A stretch of 16,752 nt of DNA from an uncultured Ruminococcus sp. (GCA_902778205.1 CACYWX010000022.1:1-16752), one strand, 5' to 3'. Counted from the first letter of the stretch, positions 1 through 6,409 are shown. Numbers and translations: made by a program. The notes: generated by a model not told the origin, from the letters alone.

Positions 1-1188
1 GGCCTGCTGGCGGACCCACACGATCTGCTTGTCGTTGTACTGCGGTTCCATGCTGTCGCCGGAGATCTGGACGCCGAAATCGGCGTTTTTGGGGACCTCT
101 TCGCCGACCTCTTTCCAGGTGAAGGAATCGCTGTCGAGGAAGTTGCCGGTGCCGGCGGACACCAGTGCGTCGAACACCTTCAGTCGGCGTGCGACGGTTG
201 TATGTTTTTCTTCTGCAGTCTTTTCATATTTCCCAGAGTCGATGAGCAGTTCCATATAGTCCGCGAGATGGTCCCTGCCCTCGTCATTGAGTTTGGAGGC
301 CCGGTTAAAGGGGTTGTCTCCGTATAGTGCTTCGTATATATCCGGGACCTCAAGGATCCTGCAGATTTCAATAAAGGTTCCGACACTGGGTTCGGCAAGT
401 CCCTGTTCCCATCCGGAAATGGTTTTGTAGCTGATCTCGATCCCGCGCTTGGCCAGGATCTCGATCTTCGGATACATCGCCGCCGTGCAGAGCAGCTTGC
501 ACCACGGCACCCGCACCGTCTGGCGCGCGTATCCCGCGGAGGTCGAATAAAAATTCCATCCCGCAATGTCGTCGATCGGCATGTGCCCGAGGAAGGTCCC
601 TTCGAGGCCGTCCATGATGATATAGTAGCCCTTGGCCTCCCAGTACATCCCCGGCTCGATGGGCCGCTTGTGCTCGTGCCAGCCGTAGCCTCCGGCGCCT
701 CCGGTCTCTCTTCCGATGTATTCGTACTTCCAGATCCGGAAGGCTCCCGGCTCCAGCTCGTACCGCGCGTCCTCGAACCACTCCAGCGTCGGCTCGTTCT
801 CTCCGCGCCCGAAGTGCCACCAGATATAGTAGCAGTACAGCCGGACGGTCTTCTCATCTCCCCGGCAGAATACGATCCGGAAATCCCCGCGGAGCCGCTT
901 CCGCTCCGGCATCTTCCCGGACGCCACGGCCTCGCATTTCGCCCCGCAGGTCGGGCAGGTAAAGGAATCCCCGTGCCGGAGCTTCATGGCTTTGTCCTTC
1001 CGGTCCCAGAGGAAGACGGAGCCGCAGGAGGAGCAGGTCCCGCGCCTCCCCAGCAGCTCGTCATGGGGCTCTATCGGCAGGTCCAGCCCGTCCCACGAAC
1101 GCCACGGCTCGTAGAACAGATACGCCGGAACCAGCTTCCGCGCCGTCTCCTGCCATTCCGATATGATCGGATAATCCACCCGTGCCAT
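1..1188 (-). CDS. Chimeric ORF: PcfJ-like N-terminal part joined in frame to S24 phage repressor C-terminal part (runs off the left edge)
   Basis: The reading frame is open from ATG 1188 to the window edge (396 codons seen). Residues 1 to about 251 look like the N-terminal part of a PcfJ-like protein of phages and conjugative elements. It begins with a YLFYEPWRSWDGLDLPIEP stretch, has a likely zinc knuckle (C52, C55, C78, C81, C85), and an aromatic-rich middle. From about residue 252 the protein abruptly becomes an XRE/S24 repressor entering in mid-HTH (SYKTISGWEQG). A possible Ala-Gly cleavage site (codons at 156-151) and the catalytic serine in GDSMEP (codon 54-52) follow; the catalytic lysine would lie beyond the edge. 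The first HTH helices are missing, so DNA binding is doubtful. The start lies 4 nt after the pcfK-like stop, suggesting translational coupling. No function as one protein is known to me; a recombination scar or assembly join is likely. The PcfJ assignment is moderate, the S24 assignment strong. Confidence 0.7.
   Translation of the reverse strand, partial: MARVDYPIISEWQETARKLVPAYLFYEPWRSWDGLDLPIEPHDELLGRRGTCSSCGSVFLWDRKDKAMKLRHGDSFTCPTCGAKCEAVASGKMPERKRLRGDFRIVFCRGDEKTVRLYCYYIWWHFGRGENEPTLEWFEDARYELEPGAFRIWKYEYIGRETGGAGGYGWHEHKRPIEPGMYWEAKGYYIIMDGLEGTFLGHMPIDDIAGWNFYSTSAGYARQTVRVPWCKLLCTAAMYPKIEILAKRGIEISYKTISGWEQGLAEPSVGTFIEICRILEVPDIYEALYGDNPFNRASKLNDEGRDHLADYMELLIDSGKYEKTAEEKHTTVARRLKVFDALVSAGTGNFLDSDSFTWKEVGEEVPKNADFGVQISGDSMEPQYNDKQIVWVRQQA
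424..448. other. Chimera junction between PcfJ-like and S24-repressor coding sequence
   Basis: Read on the minus strand, the PcfJ-like part ends in MYPKIEILAKRGIE, which fits the internal 'YPxIExLxKxGL' segment of PcfJ-like proteins. The next codons (ISYKTISGWEQG) are HTH helix 3 of an XRE repressor. About 10 residues of helices 1-2 expected in an XRE domain are absent. Base composition also changes: the repressor side is visibly richer in A/T-ending codons (for example ATA, CTA, GCA) than the genes to its right. The exact break cannot be placed better than about 10 bp by eye. Confidence 0.6.
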
Positions 1189-1192
1189 GGCG

Positions 1193-1588
1193 TCACCCCA
1201 TCAGATCGAACAGATCCAGCGAGAGCACGTCCTTTTCCCCGGACGTCCGGGAATTTGCCCTCTCCGGATCCCCCGAAGGCTCCTCATGCTCGCTCATCCG
1301 CACCGTCATGACGCAGTCCACCACAGCACCCGGGAAGTACGCCGCCACCGCCGACCGGTAGACCTCGAGATCCGACACCGACTGTCCGACGTTCTTCACG
1401 CACTCCTCGCAGACCGCGGAGAGCGTCTTGTCCGACTGCGCCACCGCCTGGGCGAACTCCTCGTTCTGGACGCAGAAGCCCGCGAGCGCGTCGTACACCG
1501 CCGTTTTGATTGCCCCGGCCTTCTGGCTCCATTTGACCGCCTTGTCGTTCAGCTCTTCGCCGAGCTTCTTCACAGCTTCGTCTTTCAT
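1193..1588 (-). CDS. PcfK-like / AcrIIA9-family protein
   Basis: A 131-residue acidic, mostly helical protein resembling the PcfK-like family, whose members include the Cas9 inhibitor AcrIIA9. The recognisable core is FCVQNEEFAQAVAQSDKTLS, then a helix, then SVSDLEVYRSAVAAYFPGA, matching the family pattern 'FC..NE.FA..V.QS.KT.. ...SDLE.Y..AV..YFP.A'. The C-terminal tail is charged and variable. The start at ATG 1588 is supported by an AGGAG box 8 nt upstream, and the longer open frame upstream has no such support. An AT-rich patch just upstream (about 1602-1625) could hold an internal promoter, but no convincing -35 is seen. The gene precedes the PcfJ-like gene by 4 nt, the same pairing as pcfK-pcfJ on conjugative plasmids. 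Anti-Cas9 activity is an inference from family membership only. Confidence 0.72.
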   Translation of the reverse strand: MKDEAVKKLGEELNDKAVKWSQKAGAIKTAVYDALAGFCVQNEEFAQAVAQSDKTLSAVCEECVKNVGQSVSDLEVYRSAVAAYFPGAVVDCVMTVRMSEHEEPSGDPERANSRTSGEKDVLSLDLFDLMG

Positions 1589-1622
1589 TATGATTCTCCT
1601 GTATAATATAGATTTCAGTTTA

Positions 1623-2471
1623 TTAACGCTTCCCCGTAAATATCCCCACGCCCCGTCCGTTCCGCACGTCGTCAAGGATCCGCCGGAACGCCTCCGGAGC
1701 CTCCCGGATCGACGTCGGAGGATCAGCCCGGAACGGCTTCGCCACCGTCTCGATCTGCCCGGCCTCGAGTTCTTCCCGCTCCTGTTCCGACACCGGCGTG
1801 AGATCCACATCATACTCCTCTCTGAGCCTCCGGAGCCTTCCGTGCTGCTCCGCCGTCCGGCCTCTGTCCTGCCCGCCGATGAACCGCTCAATCCACCCAG
1901 ACATGAAATCCGCCAGCGGGAGCGTGAAGTCCCGCTCGATCTTCGAGATCGGGAACCGCCGCCGCCCCGACGGGTATTTCATGTCCAGCAGAGCCAGCGT
2001 GCCGGACGCGATCCACACCCGGACGGCCCTCCGCCCGAGGTACGCATACCACGCCATCCGGGCCTCCGCGTGAACCCGGTCCGTCCCGAGGAAGAGCTTG
2101 TCCGGGATCCTGGCCTCGGCGCGCTCCCACACCGGCTCCGGCTCGATCCCGCCGAAGTTCATTTTCCGCGACAGCATGAACTCGGCGTCGTCCACGATCT
2201 CTTCAAAGCGCATGATCTCGTCCGCCTCGTGCCGCCCTCTCCGGTCCTTGACTAAGATGCGGTCCGCCGCGTTGTCGTTCAGCTCCCGGGAGCAGTTTCC
2301 GGCCTGCCCGTCAAAGAAGCTCTTCAGCCCGGCCCGCCGGAACCACGGGAAGTGGTCGAGCAGGAGAAGCGCGGCCTCGGACTGCATGGCCTCCAGCGCC
2401 TTGCATCCGTACAGCTTCGTCATCCGCTCGGTCTTTTCCTCCCGGAGCAGCTCACCCGCTCTGCACTTCAT
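1623..2471 (-). CDS. Hypothetical early-operon protein, 282 aa
   Basis: I do not recognise this family. The start at ATG 2471 has an AAGGAGG box 6 nt upstream and overlaps the preceding gene's end by 20 bp. An internal ATG at 2423 is less well placed. The protein is soluble and highly charged, with an N-terminal helix (residues 1-50) followed by an aromatic and basic section (HFPWFRRAGLKSFFDG). The middle is rich in Trp, Tyr and Arg (AWYAYLGRRAVRVWIASG), and the acidic helical region near the C terminus carries clusters of Glu. No membrane segment, Cys pair or known catalytic motif is visible. Its position between the two-HTH gene and the PcfK-like gene suggests an accessory early phage function. 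Confidence 0.75.
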   Translation of the reverse strand: MKCRAGELLREEKTERMTKLYGCKALEAMQSEAALLLLDHFPWFRRAGLKSFFDGQAGNCSRELNDNAADRILVKDRRGRHEADEIMRFEEIVDDAEFMLSRKMNFGGIEPEPVWERAEARIPDKLFLGTDRVHAEARMAWYAYLGRRAVRVWIASGTLALLDMKYPSGRRRFPISKIERDFTLPLADFMSGWIERFIGGQDRGRTAEQHGRLRRLREEYDVDLTPVSEQEREELEAGQIETVAKPFRADPPTSIREAPEAFRRILDDVRNGRGVGIFTGKR

Positions 2472-3243
2472 CTCCGCCCTCCTTCTGCATCTTGTCCGCC
2501 AGCGCCAGCAGGTTGTAAACCGTCTGCATGTGGATTCCGGTCCGCCGGGAGATCTCCGGAGCGCGAAGCCCCTCCTCGTCCCGCATCCGCCGGAACCGCT
2601 CGGCCCGCTCAAGCCGGACGGCGCGCTCCCGGTCCCGCTGAGCCGACGGCACGTCGATCCCGGCCTTCCGCATGGCCCGGACCCGGTTGTTGACCGTCGT
2701 CGGCGTCACGCCCAGGCGCACGGCGATGTCCTTCTGCAATAATCCCTCCCGGCACAGGGCGAGGATCATCTCGTCCCGCTCCCGGATCTCGTTCCGGCGC
2801 GGATCCTGTGGCCGCGCAGTGTTCCCGTGCCGGATCCCGCCCGCCGCCGCGCTGGTTTTCATATGCGACGACCGCGCCGGTCCCCGGACGGACGAGCAGG
2901 AGAACCCCGAGTAGACCTTCGCCCGCTCCATCTCCCCCTCCGGGATCCGCTCCGCCGCCTCCGACGTGACGCGGATGCCCCGGAAGAGATCGGAGCAGTC
3001 CCGGATCAGCCGGTCGGCCTTCGCGTTCCGTAATATCCCGGCCTTCCGCTGGAGCCATTCCAGCACCTCGCCGAAGGTGCCGTGCTTCCGGGCCGCTGTG
3101 TGCCCGTCCGACACGACGCCGGTCCAGAGCCGCGGGAAGGGCTCGCTCTGCGCCATCCAGTATCCCCGGGGCCGTCCCGTCAAAATGATCCCGTCAATCC
3201 CCTGCTTGTCCGTCGTCCGGATCGGATTCACAGTCCGATTCAT
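2452..3243 (-). CDS. Protein with two helix-turn-helix motifs, 263 aa
   Basis: Two HTH segments are visible. The first is about residues 156-195 (ILALCREGLLQKDIAVRLGV, then TPTTVNNRVRAMRKAGIDV). The second is about residues 218-250 (EEGLRAPEISRRTGIHMQTV, then YNLLALA). Both resemble the short winged or Trp-repressor/LuxR-like HTHs of phage regulators and terminase small subunits. The first 130 residues are of no family I recognise and contain an aromatic stretch (RGYWMAQSEPFPRLW). The start at ATG 3243 has AGGAGG about 10 nt upstream. The 5' end overlaps the preceding gene by 50 bp, so translation is probably coupled. It is probably a DNA-binding regulator or accessory replication protein of the element. 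The HTH calls are fairly safe; the role is not known. Confidence 0.72.
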   Translation of the reverse strand: MNRTVNPIRTTDKQGIDGIILTGRPRGYWMAQSEPFPRLWTGVVSDGHTAARKHGTFGEVLEWLQRKAGILRNAKADRLIRDCSDLFRGIRVTSEAAERIPEGEMERAKVYSGFSCSSVRGPARSSHMKTSAAAGGIRHGNTARPQDPRRNEIRERDEMILALCREGLLQKDIAVRLGVTPTTVNNRVRAMRKAGIDVPSAQRDRERAVRLERAERFRRMRDEEGLRAPEISRRTGIHMQTVYNLLALADKMQKEGGDEVQSG

Positions 3244-3709
3244 CGCTCACGGCCTCCTCTCCGTCCGGTTTTTGATCGATCTCCGGCCACTCCCACAGCG
3301 TCCAGGCAACGACGAACTCCCGGTCAAACTCCATCTTGTCGCCGTCGTACTCCATGATCCAACGCTCCCCGTCCCAGCGGAGCACATGCTCGCGAAGGGC
3401 GCCGTCCATTCTCCGCCACGCCGCCAGGCACTCCGCGTCCTTCGGCGGATCCACACTCATGGGCCGCCAGATCAGGAGGAACCGCTCCAGCTCGTTCTCG
3501 TCGATGGGCGGAAAGTCCCTTCCGGCAGGCCCGCGCCGCACCAGCTCCAGCTCGTCGTCCCTGCAGTTGTAGACGTCGCCGCCGGACGCCACCTTGTACC
3601 AGTCGTGGCCCGCCGAGGAGCCGAACCCGATCACGCGCCCCACCACGGGGTTCTGAGCCGCCGTCCGCTCCCGGACCACGTCGTATTTCCGGAATGTGTA
3701 TTTCCTCAT
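3194..3709 (-). CDS. Hypothetical protein with N-terminal SH3-like barrel segment, 171 aa
   Basis: Residues 1-58 read like a small SH3/KOW-type beta barrel: a 'KYDVVRER' strand, 'PVVGRVIGFG', then 'WYKVASGG' and 'CRDDELELV'. This pattern is common in short phage and host proteins that control how a nucleic acid or protein surface is bound. The rest has several Trp (WRPM, WRRMDG, RWDGERWIMEYDGD, WTLWEWPE) and ends in a long acidic tail rich in Asp, Glu and Ser. The start codon overlaps the upstream stop in an ATGA arrangement, so the two genes are translationally coupled. The last 50 bp overlap the next gene. No enzyme motif is visible and the function is unknown. Confidence 0.75.
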   Translation of the reverse strand: MRKYTFRKYDVVRERTAAQNPVVGRVIGFGSSAGHDWYKVASGGDVYNCRDDELELVRRGPAGRDFPPIDENELERFLLIWRPMSVDPPKDAECLAAWRRMDGALREHVLRWDGERWIMEYDGDKMEFDREFVVAWTLWEWPEIDQKPDGEEAVSDESDCESDPDDGQAGD

Positions 3710-3933
3710 GACACCCGCTCCCTTCTCAGCTCCTCCCGGATCGGCTCCGGGATCTTTTTGTCCTCCGGCCCCATCCAGACGCAGACGGCCTCGGACCAGC
3801 CCTCCCGCTTCGCCACGAGCTTCGCCATCTTCCGCGCGCAGGCCTCGGCGTCCCCGGGTTTCGTCTCGTGGATCACCATCACCGGCTCCTCCCCCGGGCA
3901 GCGGAAGAGGAATTTGTATTTCTGCTTCTGCAT
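3706..3933 (-). CDS. Small hypothetical protein, 75 aa
   Basis: A 75-residue basic protein of unknown family. It starts at ATG 3933 with a GAGGAG box 7 nt upstream and ends in a 4-bp ATGA overlap with the following gene. The first half looks like two beta strands (KYKFLFRCPG, EPVMVIHETKPG), followed by an amphipathic helix (DAEACARKMAKLVAKREGW) and another strand (EAVCVWMGPED). This alpha-beta arrangement resembles small phage proteins without known function. It lies 10 bp after the DUF3846 gene and is clearly part of the same transcription unit. Confidence 0.72.
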   Translation of the reverse strand: MQKQKYKFLFRCPGEEPVMVIHETKPGDAEACARKMAKLVAKREGWSEAVCVWMGPEDKKIPEPIREELRRERVS

Positions 3934-3943
3934 CTCGATCTCC

Positions 3944-4279
3944 TCACCTTTTCTTCCCGACCTCGGATTCCCGCCGGACCGTCATGACGGCCCGGACGAG
4001 CTTCACGAACTCCCGCGGAACGTCGTCGAATTCCTCGCCGGAGACTCCGCAGATGAACCACGGGCCCACCAGATCCGGGATCCCCGGATACGGATTCGGC
4101 TTCATGCCCCGGAGCTTCCCTTCGTCATTGCACACCAGAATCACGCCCGGCATGTTCAGCGGGACGGTCTCGATGTGTCCGCCCACCAGCTCCTGCACGG
4201 CCTCCAGCGTGTTGTCCACCGTCATTTCCCGCGCGGTGTGGAGCGGCTGCCTGTAGATGATCCGGATTTTGTCCTTCAT
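3944..4279 (-). CDS. DUF3846 domain protein
   Basis: A 111-residue protein with the features of DUF3846, a small family found in phages and mobile elements of Bacillota and Actinomycetota. The N-terminal strand is KIRIIYRQP. It is followed by TLEAVQELVGGHIETV (the 'LQ.LVGG.IE.V' signature), VCNDEGKLRGMKPNPYP (the 'NDEGKLR.L..N' signature), and a hydrophobic segment (LVGPWFICGV). The molecular role of the family is not established. The start at ATG 4279 shares one base with the upstream stop (TGATG), with a weak GGGGTGG box, so translation should depend on reinitiation after the upstream gene. A longer open frame upstream of 4279 lacks support. Confidence 0.85.
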   Translation of the reverse strand: MKDKIRIIYRQPLHTAREMTVDNTLEAVQELVGGHIETVPLNMPGVILVCNDEGKLRGMKPNPYPGIPDLVGPWFICGVSGEEFDDVPREFVKLVRAVMTVRRESEVGKKR

Positions 4280-5082
4280 CACTGCCACCCCTTCCCGGTC
4301 GAAAAATACACATTGTCGATCTGATACATGGGCTCGGCCCACGGATGATAATAATCCGTCCGGAAGAACTCCGCCTCGTACTCGGGGCCGTTATAAAACC
4401 GCTCCTCGCAGATCCGGCGCATGTCGGCCAGCCCGTCCGGATCGTAGTCCGTCGCCCACACGGCCTCCCAGGTGGAGAACACCGGCGCGCCGTTCTCGGC
4501 CTCGGCGGACAAGGTGCCGTACATGGTCGGGGCGAAATACTCCGAGTCCCACAGCTGCAGGATCGCGTCCACCCCGGCCTCGCAGCACGCCCGGGAGGTG
4601 CCCCAGAACTCCAGATACGCGATCCGGGAGAAGGCGTCCATTTCCCAGACCTCCATAGAGTGTCCGTCCCAGCCCCGGAGCGTGGTGCAGAGGTTCCAGT
4701 CGATCCCGCCGGCGTCGATCCCGACGGGAGGGTGAGGCTCGGCATTGCAAGAGACATCAATGTCCCCGACAAAAATGTCGGTCACATCCGCGTACCACAC
4801 CGCGTTCATGGGCTCGTCCGGACGATACCACTCCGGCGCGGGGCCCTCTCCCTCGGTGTATGTGACGATCCGATCCGCGGTCCCGATTTCCTCCGCTTCC
4901 CGTGCGCCGAGATACCGGACCACTGCCGGATTTCTGCCGACGCCCTCTCCGGGAGCTTCGGCGGAGAGCGTATCACTCCCCGCCGGTCTGAGCTTCACGA
5001 TCCGGGACACGCCGTACGCGCCCGAGGCGATCAGGGCGGCGATCAGCAGTCCGAGGACGATCCTTCTCTCACGCTTCCTCAT
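4279..5082 (-). CDS. Membrane-anchored hypothetical protein, 267 aa
   Basis: The N terminus has a basic start (MRKRERR), one hydrophobic segment at about residues 8-26 (IVLGLLIAALIASGAYGV) and no evident signal peptidase cleavage site. It is therefore predicted to be anchored with its bulk outside the cytoplasm. The remaining 240 residues are acidic and rich in Trp and Tyr. Cys residues occur in SCNAEP, LCTTLRG, RACCEAG and RRICEER, which could form disulfides. The start at 5082 has an excellent AAGGAGG box 6 nt upstream and overlaps the preceding gene by 14 bp. I do not recognise the family. A surface-exposed early phage protein could act in superinfection exclusion, but this is speculation. 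Confidence 0.75.
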   Translation of the reverse strand: MRKRERRIVLGLLIAALIASGAYGVSRIVKLRPAGSDTLSAEAPGEGVGRNPAVVRYLGAREAEEIGTADRIVTYTEGEGPAPEWYRPDEPMNAVWYADVTDIFVGDIDVSCNAEPHPPVGIDAGGIDWNLCTTLRGWDGHSMEVWEMDAFSRIAYLEFWGTSRACCEAGVDAILQLWDSEYFAPTMYGTLSAEAENGAPVFSTWEAVWATDYDPDGLADMRRICEERFYNGPEYEAEFFRTDYYHPWAEPMYQIDNVYFSTGKGWQ

Positions 5083-5614
5083 GGCCGTCCTCCTTCTCCG
5101 CGCCCCGGCACATGTCCGCCGTTCGGAGCAGCGCCGCGATGACCGCGCCGTAATACAGCTTCACCGCCTGCTGGCATCCCAGCGCCCGCCAGTCCTTGTC
5201 CTTCCGGATCAGCGTCCGCCAGGACCCGCAGAGCAGAGCCGCCGTCTTCTCAAGCTCAACCCTGTACCGGCCCGCCGCGGCCTGATCCACGTCCGCGAGG
5301 GTGGAGACCACCAGCTTGTCCATGTAACCAGCGAACCACTCCCGGTCCATGTTCTCAACCTTCACGGCGTCGAGGTCTCCGGCCTTCATGCGCTTTTGCA
5401 TGTCTTCGATCTTCGCCCGGACCCACTCGGTCACCGCCGGAGGCATGACGTCCTCCGGGACTTTAAAAATGCCCTCTCCGCGGTCCTCCTCCATCTGCCC
5501 GGCCGTCTCGTCGAGATACTGCCGGACCTCCTCGGGCATGTCCGGGAAGGACGCGAGATCGAACTCCAGCCCTCCCACCTGCACGCCGAAGCGTCTCTCC
5601 ATTGCCATTGCCAT
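5069..5614 (-). CDS. Hypothetical early-operon protein, 181 aa
   Basis: A soluble, acidic, mainly helical protein of unknown family. The start is taken at ATG 5614, which has AAAGGAG 7 nt upstream; the longer frame up to 5671 lacks a site. The first codons are the tandem repeat ATGGCAATGGCAATG, so three in-frame ATGs are available. Early residues (RFGVQVGGLEFDLASFPDMP) look like a beta hairpin. The rest is helical, with a conserved-looking hydrophobic helix near the C terminus (QQAVKLYYGAVIAALLRTAD) that could be amphipathic rather than membrane-spanning. The last 14 bp overlap the start of the membrane-anchored gene. Confidence 0.72.
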   Translation of the reverse strand: MAMAMERRFGVQVGGLEFDLASFPDMPEEVRQYLDETAGQMEEDRGEGIFKVPEDVMPPAVTEWVRAKIEDMQKRMKAGDLDAVKVENMDREWFAGYMDKLVVSTLADVDQAAAGRYRVELEKTAALLCGSWRTLIRKDKDWRALGCQQAVKLYYGAVIAALLRTADMCRGAEKEDGHEEA

Positions 5615-5684
5615 TGTTGTGTCTCCTTTGAATTTTGAATTTCCTGTGCACAGACGCACAAGGACGGCCATCCATCCCCATGCG

Positions 5685-5717
5685 TCCGGGCACAGACGGG
5701 TTTCCCCGCGTCCCGGA
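5685..5717 (-). other. Possible RNA hairpin in the gap between two early genes
   Basis: The 108-bp gap between the 109-aa and 181-aa genes holds nested inverted repeats. Outer arms TCCGGG (5685-5690) and CCCGGA (5712-5717) enclose inner arms CGGG and CCCG around a short AAA-containing loop (5697-5707). There is no T-run after it on the minus strand, so it is not a standard terminator. It could be an mRNA-stability or processing element, or simply GC-rich chance pairing. Confidence 0.3.
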
Positions 5718-5722
5718 TGTTG

Positions 5723-6052
5723 TCAGTCCTTGATCCCCAGCCGCTCCTTCGCCGTCTCGAGCCCCACCGTGTCCACGTAGCTCCGGAGCAGATCCCCGAA
5801 GGCGTCGGCGACGGTCTTCTCCCAGGCCTTCTGCTGCTCCGGCGTCCGGTCGGGCATAAAGGCCGAGGCCTCCCAGGGCGTGCCGTTCTCGGTGACCCCC
5901 GCCGTGACGGTGACGGTGCCGGGGACGTCCGGGGTGCCGGGCCTGCATTTGCGGCCGTAGTATTTCTCGGCGGTCCAGACGGTGTGATACCGGTCGATCA
6001 CGTGGGCCTCCTGGGGTTCCAGCTTCTTCCGCGGTTCGGATTTCTTCGCCAT
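5723..6052 (-). CDS. Hypothetical early-operon protein, 109 aa
   Basis: An unrecognised 109-residue protein, second in the leftward operon. The start at ATG 6052 has AGGAGG 6 nt upstream. The N terminus is lysine-rich (MAKKSEPRKKLEPQEAH). A central beta-rich part follows (GTVTVTAGVTENGTPWEASA), and the C-terminal half is helical (TPEQQKAWEKTVADAFGDLL and onward). No membrane segment or catalytic motif can be seen. It follows the Cro-like gene after a 64-bp gap in which I see no terminator or promoter, so it is likely co-transcribed with it. Confidence 0.72.
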   Translation of the reverse strand: MAKKSEPRKKLEPQEAHVIDRYHTVWTAEKYYGRKCRPGTPDVPGTVTVTAGVTENGTPWEASAFMPDRTPEQQKAWEKTVADAFGDLLRSYVDTVGLETAKERLGIKD

Positions 6053-6114
6053 GTCGGGCCTCCTGTTCGGTGGTTTCGGGGGAGTTTATGCGGGTGTGGG
6101 TTGTCCGGTTGACG

Positions 6115-6131
6115 GTTCAGACAACTTGAAC
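6115..6131. promoter_or_regulatory. Operator-like site O3 at the end of the DUF739 gene
   Basis: GTTCAGA-CAA-CTTGAAC has the same 7-3-7 layout as the perfect operator at 6358-6374, with one complete half site and 5 of 7 matches in the other. It overlaps the last codons and stop of the Cro-like gene, about 240 bp from the main operator. It may be a distal site for repressor looping or a roadblock to the early operon. Chance occurrence is possible. Confidence 0.5.
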
Positions 6132-6341
6132 TTTCTTTGTAAAAAAATAGTCTGACACCTGTTCCCGCGAAATCCCGAGCACACACAGGGCGGTCTCAAT
6201 TTCTTCCTGGCGGAATCCGACCTTGTTGTTCAGCTTGTGAGATACGGAATGCTGGGACATCTCCATGCGTCTTGCAAATTCAGCCTGAGAACCACAGACT
6301 TCCGCGATCCTGCCGTTCAGCTTCGAATAATCATACACCAT
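6117..6341 (-). CDS. DUF739 Cro-like transcriptional regulator
   Basis: A 74-residue protein matching the phage DUF739 family. The signature MVYDYSKLNGRI opens the protein, followed by an HTH at about residues 17-45 (GSQAEFARRMEMSQHSVSHK, LNNKVGF) and then the family-typical EEIETALCVLGI and DYFF end. These proteins take the Cro position in clostridial and lactococcal phages. They are expressed first from the lytic promoter, and by analogy compete with the repressor for its operators. The start at 6341 has AAAGGAG 8 nt upstream. The gene is transcribed from the leftward consensus promoter at 6381-6409, with the perfect operator lying between promoter and start codon. Its stop codon overlaps another operator-like site. 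Confidence 0.9.
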   Translation of the reverse strand: MVYDYSKLNGRIAEVCGSQAEFARRMEMSQHSVSHKLNNKVGFRQEEIETALCVLGISREQVSDYFFTKKVQVV

Positions 6342-6357
6342 TTTGCCTCTCCTTTCG

Positions 6358-6374
6358 GTTCAAGTTTCTTGAAC
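6358..6374. promoter_or_regulatory. Operator O1, perfect inverted repeat
   Basis: GTTCAAG-TTT-CTTGAAC is a perfect 7-bp inverted repeat with a 3-bp spacer. It lies just downstream of the leftward -10 box (6381-6386), at the expected transcription start, and upstream of the DUF739 ribosome binding site. A protein bound there would block leftward transcription. The likely ligands are the S24 repressor (6514) and the DUF739 protein. Confidence 0.82.
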
Positions 6375-6380
6375 ATCCAT

Positions 6381-6409
6381 ATCATACCACGGCGCCGACT
6401 GCTTGTCAA
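6381..6409 (-). promoter_or_regulatory. Leftward early (lytic) promoter
   Basis: On the minus strand TTGACA (6409-6404), a 17-bp spacer and TATGAT (6386-6381) form a near-consensus sigma-A promoter. The start site would fall near 6374, inside operator O1. The -35 box lies within the palindrome CTTGTCAAG (6402-6410). This promoter should drive DUF739 and the whole leftward operon. Confidence 0.85.

Noticed and set aside
180..857. Minus-strand 225-codon frame and the overlapping 150-codon frame (368-820)
   Set aside because: Both are Arg/Ser/Gly-rich shadows of the chimeric PcfJ-repressor frame, which shows family signatures. Neither has a ribosome binding site or recognisable content.
2966..4324. 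Long plus-strand frame of 452 codons
   Set aside because: It lies antisense to five well-formed minus-strand genes with ribosome binding sites and is Pro/Arg/His-rich, the usual product of reading GC-rich genes backwards.
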